From an uncultured Oscillospiraceae bacterium (GTDB taxonomy: Bacteria; Bacillota; Clostridia; Oscillospirales; Oscillospiraceae): DNA of 16,296 bases. Shown here piece after piece: positions 13,826 through 16,296 of the stretch (the first letter of the stretch is position 1; each line of letters opens with the position of its first letter). The stretch lies in contig CAJLCG010000047.1 of the NCBI GenBank assembly GCA_905205085.1, forward strand, positions 1 through 16,296, read 5' to 3'. A model generated the notes under the pieces. The model worked only from the letters and a program-made list of their open reading frames with translations, ran no database searches and was not told the DNA's origin. Made by a program: the position numbers and the translations under genes.

Positions 13826-14950
13826 ATGACATCCACCCACTCTCTTTGGCAGTTTCTCCGGCGGGAACCGGTGCTGTCCATCTCCTTTGTATGCGCACTG
13901 GTCTCCGCCTTCTTTGTTCCCCCCTCTGCCGCCTATCTGGACTACATTGACCTGCGGGTGCTGTGTCTGCTGTTCTGCCTGATGGCGGTGGTGGCAGGCC
14001 TTCAGGAGTGCGGCCTGTTTCTGGTGCTGGCCCAGCGGCTGCTGGTGGGAGAGCGGCCGGTGCGGCTGATTTCCCTCACCCTGATTTTGCTGCCCTTCTT
14101 CTGCTCCATGCTGGTGACCAACGACGTGGCCCTCATCACCTTTGTTCCCTTTGCCATTCTTGTGCTGGAGATGGTGGGCCGCCGGGATCTGCTCATCCCC
14201 ATCATCTCCCTTCAGACGGTGGCCGCCAACCTGGGCAGCATGGCCACCCCGGTGGGCAATCCCCAGAACCTGTTTCTCTACGCCCACTTCTCCCTGTCCA
14301 TGGGTGATTTTCTCTCCCTGCTTCTCCCCCTGACTCTCATCAGCCTGGTGGGACTGGCGGCGGCGGGACTGTACTTTGGAGGCAAGGGATGGATCTCGGT
14401 CTCCTTCCCGGAGCAGGTGCGCCTCACCAGCCCCAAACACCTGGCCCTATACCTGGTGCTCTTCGGCCTGTGCCTGCTGTCGGTGTGCCGCCTTCTGCCC
14501 TACGGCATTCTCACGGTGATTGTGATCGTCGCCCTGCTGCTGGCCCGGCGGCAGCTGCTGGGCCAGGTGGACTACATGCTGCTGCTCACCTTTGTATGCT
14601 TCTTCATTTTCAGCGGCAACCTGGGCCAGATGCCCGCGGTACGCTCCGCCCTGGGTAACTTGCTCTCCCGCAGCCCCCTGCTGTGCTCCGCCGCCGCCAG
14701 CCAGGTCATCAGTAACGTCCCCGCCGCCGTGCTTCTCTCCGGTCTCACCGAGGACTGGAAGGGCCTGCTGGCCGGGGTGGACGTGGGCGGCCTGGGAACC
14801 CCGGTGGCCTCTCTGGCCAGCCTGATCTCCATGAAGTTCTACCTGCGCTCTTGTGAGGCGAAACCCCTCCCCTACTTTTTGTGGTTCACTGCCGCCAATG
14901 TTGTGGGCCTGCTGGTACTGCTGCCCGCAGCCGCCCGGCTGGTCCATTAA
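13826..14950 (+). CDS. SLC13/ArsB-NhaD-type (ion transporter superfamily) permease
   Basis: A 374-residue polytopic membrane protein with roughly 10 hydrophobic segments. Superfamily hallmarks appear twice, as expected for its inverted-repeat fold: LVTNDVALI (96-104) with ANLGSMATPVGNPQNLF (134-150), and SQVISNVPAAVLLS (292-305). These loops form substrate and Na+ sites in relatives that carry dicarboxylates, arsenite or Na+/H+. The ATG at 13826 was chosen for the GGGAGG seven bases upstream; the frame extends to 13811 only by a TTG that overlaps this site. No arsenic or citrate genes are nearby, so the substrate cannot be assigned. Only 12 bp separate it from the CCA enzyme gene, with which it is probably co-transcribed. 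It is a little shorter than the 400-450 residues common in the superfamily. Confidence 0.85.
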   Translation: MTSTHSLWQFLRREPVLSISFVCALVSAFFVPPSAAYLDYIDLRVLCLLFCLMAVVAGLQECGLFLVLAQRLLVGERPVRLISLTLILLPFFCSMLVTNDVALITFVPFAILVLEMVGRRDLLIPIISLQTVAANLGSMATPVGNPQNLFLYAHFSLSMGDFLSLLLPLTLISLVGLAAAGLYFGGKGWISVSFPEQVRLTSPKHLALYLVLFGLCLLSVCRLLPYGILTVIVIVALLLARRQLLGQVDYMLLLTFVCFFIFSGNLGQMPAVRSALGNLLSRSPLLCSAAASQVISNVPAAVLLSGLTEDWKGLLAGVDVGGLGTPVASLASLISMKFYLRSCEAKPLPYFLWFTAANVVGLLVLLPAAARLVH

Positions 14951-14962
14951 AGGAGGTCCACC

Positions 14963-16273
14963 ATGATTCAATGGGACCCCAGAGCTTTGGACGTGTTGGA
15001 GCGGCTGCGGCAGGCCGGGTTTCAGGCCGTGCTGGTAGGGGGCTGCGTGCGGGATTTTCTCCGAGAGAAAGAGCCCCACGACTATGACGCCGCCACCTCC
15101 GCCCGGCCCGAAGAAATCATGGCCGCCTGCGCCGGCCTCACCTGCGTGCCCACTGGTCTGCGCCACGGGACGGTGACCGTCCTCTCTCAGGGCCTTCCGG
15201 TGGAGGTGACCACCTTTCGCCGGGAGGGAACCTACTCCGACGGCCGCCACCCCGACCAGGTGTCCTTCACCACCAGCCTGGAGGAGGATCTGGCCCGGCG
15301 GGACTTTACCATCAACGCCATGGCCTGGGAAAAAGACGGGCTGGCAGACCGCTTCGGCGGTAGGGCCGACCTGGAGGCCGGGCTCATCCGCTGCGTGGGA
15401 GAGCCCCCCCGCCGCTTTCAGGAGGACGCCCTGCGCATTCTCCGTGGGCTGCGTCTGGCCGCCCAACTGGACTTTTCCATCCACCCGGACACCGCCCAGG
15501 CCATCCGGGAAGAAACGCCTCGGCTGGCCATGGTGGCCCGGGAGCGCATCGGCGGAGAGTTTCTCCGCCTGCTGTGTGGCCCCGGCGCGGGGCGGGTGCT
15601 GCTGGACTTTCCACAGACGGTGTGTGAAATTGTGCCTCAGTTGGCCTCAACCGTGGGATTTGACCAGAAAAATCCCCACCACGCCTGGGATGTGTACACT
15701 CATCTGGTAAAAACGGTGGAAAAGGTGCCGCCCCAGCCCGCCCTCCGGCTGGCTGCCCTCCTCCACGACGTAGGCAAACCAGCCACCTTTTCCCTGGATG
15801 AGGCGGGCACCGGCCACTTCTACGGCCACGCAGAGGAGAGCGCTCGGCTGTGTGAGGACATCGCCCGCCAGCTGCGGCTGGACAACGCCACCCGGGACCA
15901 GGTCATTACTCTGGTGCAGCGCCACCACCTGCCACTCCAGCCCACCCAGGCCTGTGTGGGACGGTGGCTGCGGCGGCTGGGACCGGAGCTCTTCTTCCCG
16001 CTGATTGAGCTTATGAAGGCGGACGGAGCCTCCTGCCTGCCCGGGCAGTCCGCCCGACCGGAGCTGGACGAGGTGGCCGACCTGGCCCGTACCATTCTGG
16101 ACCAGGCCCCCTGCCTCACTCTGAAAGATCTGGCTGTCAATGGCCGGGACGCTCTGGCGGCGGGGCTGTCTGGAGCAGAGATCGGCCGCGCCCTCAACCG
16201 CCTGCTGGATCAGGTGGCGGAGGGTTCCCTGCCCAATGAGCGAGAAATTCTATTAAAGCACTTGACCGATTAA
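14963..16273 (+). CDS. cca: CCA-adding tRNA nucleotidyltransferase with C-terminal HD domain
   Basis: A 436-residue cytosolic enzyme that adds or repairs the 3' CCA of tRNAs. The class II nucleotidyltransferase head has LVGGCVRD (24-31), the metal-binding D40-x-D42 in HDYDAATS, and RRDFTINAMA (112-121). The flexible-loop region includes TTFRREGTYSDGRHPDQV (83-100). RFQEDALRILRGLRLAAQ (151-168) matches the ATP/CTP-recognition and neck region. An HD domain follows with H240, LLHDVGKPATF (H268/D269) and H321/H322, as in other bacterial CCA enzymes with phosphohydrolase-like tails. The ATG at 14963 follows AGGAGG six bases upstream. A poly(A) polymerase of the same fold is the main alternative; length and the HD domain favour the CCA enzyme. 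The gene ends 23 bp before the window edge and no terminator is visible. Confidence 0.94.
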   Translation: MIQWDPRALDVLERLRQAGFQAVLVGGCVRDFLREKEPHDYDAATSARPEEIMAACAGLTCVPTGLRHGTVTVLSQGLPVEVTTFRREGTYSDGRHPDQVSFTTSLEEDLARRDFTINAMAWEKDGLADRFGGRADLEAGLIRCVGEPPRRFQEDALRILRGLRLAAQLDFSIHPDTAQAIREETPRLAMVARERIGGEFLRLLCGPGAGRVLLDFPQTVCEIVPQLASTVGFDQKNPHHAWDVYTHLVKTVEKVPPQPALRLAALLHDVGKPATFSLDEAGTGHFYGHAEESARLCEDIARQLRLDNATRDQVITLVQRHHLPLQPTQACVGRWLRRLGPELFFPLIELMKADGASCLPGQSARPELDEVADLARTILDQAPCLTLKDLAVNGRDALAAGLSGAEIGRALNRLLDQVAEGSLPNEREILLKHLTD

Positions 16274-16296
16274 ATAACGCGGCGGCGTGACGAGTT

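Noticed and set aside
12161..14440. 759-codon open frame on the minus strand
   Set aside because: Antisense to the foldase and permease genes and crosses their terminator; composition is a mirror of the real genes.

Overview
The window looks like a chromosomal core segment of a high-GC, anaerobic, spore-former-type Firmicute (Clostridia). A gut Oscillospiraceae relative such as the Flavonifractor/Intestinimonas group fits best. This is inferred from the gene families (an HgdB-like protein with its activase partner, a UPF0735-type ACT protein, a DUF1292/YrzB-like protein, 6S-like RNA, a membrane-anchored PrsA/SurA-like foldase), the strong GGAGG ribosome binding sites and the GC-rich coding bias. 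I see no transposase, integrase, phage gene, CRISPR array, tRNA or rRNA.

Layout. Positions 1-2543 (+) hold the C-terminal part of an acyl-CoA dehydratase activase-like protein, cut by the window edge, and its companion HgdB-like protein, closed by a strong terminator. Positions 2630-4172 (+) are a self-contained unit: a consensus promoter, a roughly 120-nt structured leader with its own terminator, and a MepA-type MATE efflux gene. The leader has the architecture expected of a guanidine-IV (mepA-motif) riboswitch and is the most interesting signal here. A bidirectional terminator separates it from an unrecognised multi-pass membrane protein on the minus strand (4179-4949).

Positions 8298 down to 5169 (-) form an aspartate-family amino acid operon: promoter, an HTH+ACT regulatory protein, homoserine dehydrogenase, then aspartokinase. 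The aspartokinase gene carries an internal Shine-Dalgarno and ATG positioned to make a separate regulatory beta subunit, as in Bacillus aspartokinase II. Positions 11301 down to 8403 (-) carry a bifunctional class A penicillin-binding protein with a long leader and a low-complexity acidic tail.

Divergent from it, positions 11354-13764 (+) carry a DUF1292 protein, a probable 6S RNA with its terminator, and a membrane-anchored peptidyl-prolyl isomerase with its own consensus promoter. Positions 13826-16273 (+) pair an SLC13/ArsB-like permease with the CCA-adding tRNA nucleotidyltransferase. Themes are amino-acid precursor supply (Asp to aspartyl phosphate and homoserine), envelope assembly (PBP and extracytoplasmic foldase), efflux, and RNA maintenance or regulation (6S RNA, CCA enzyme).
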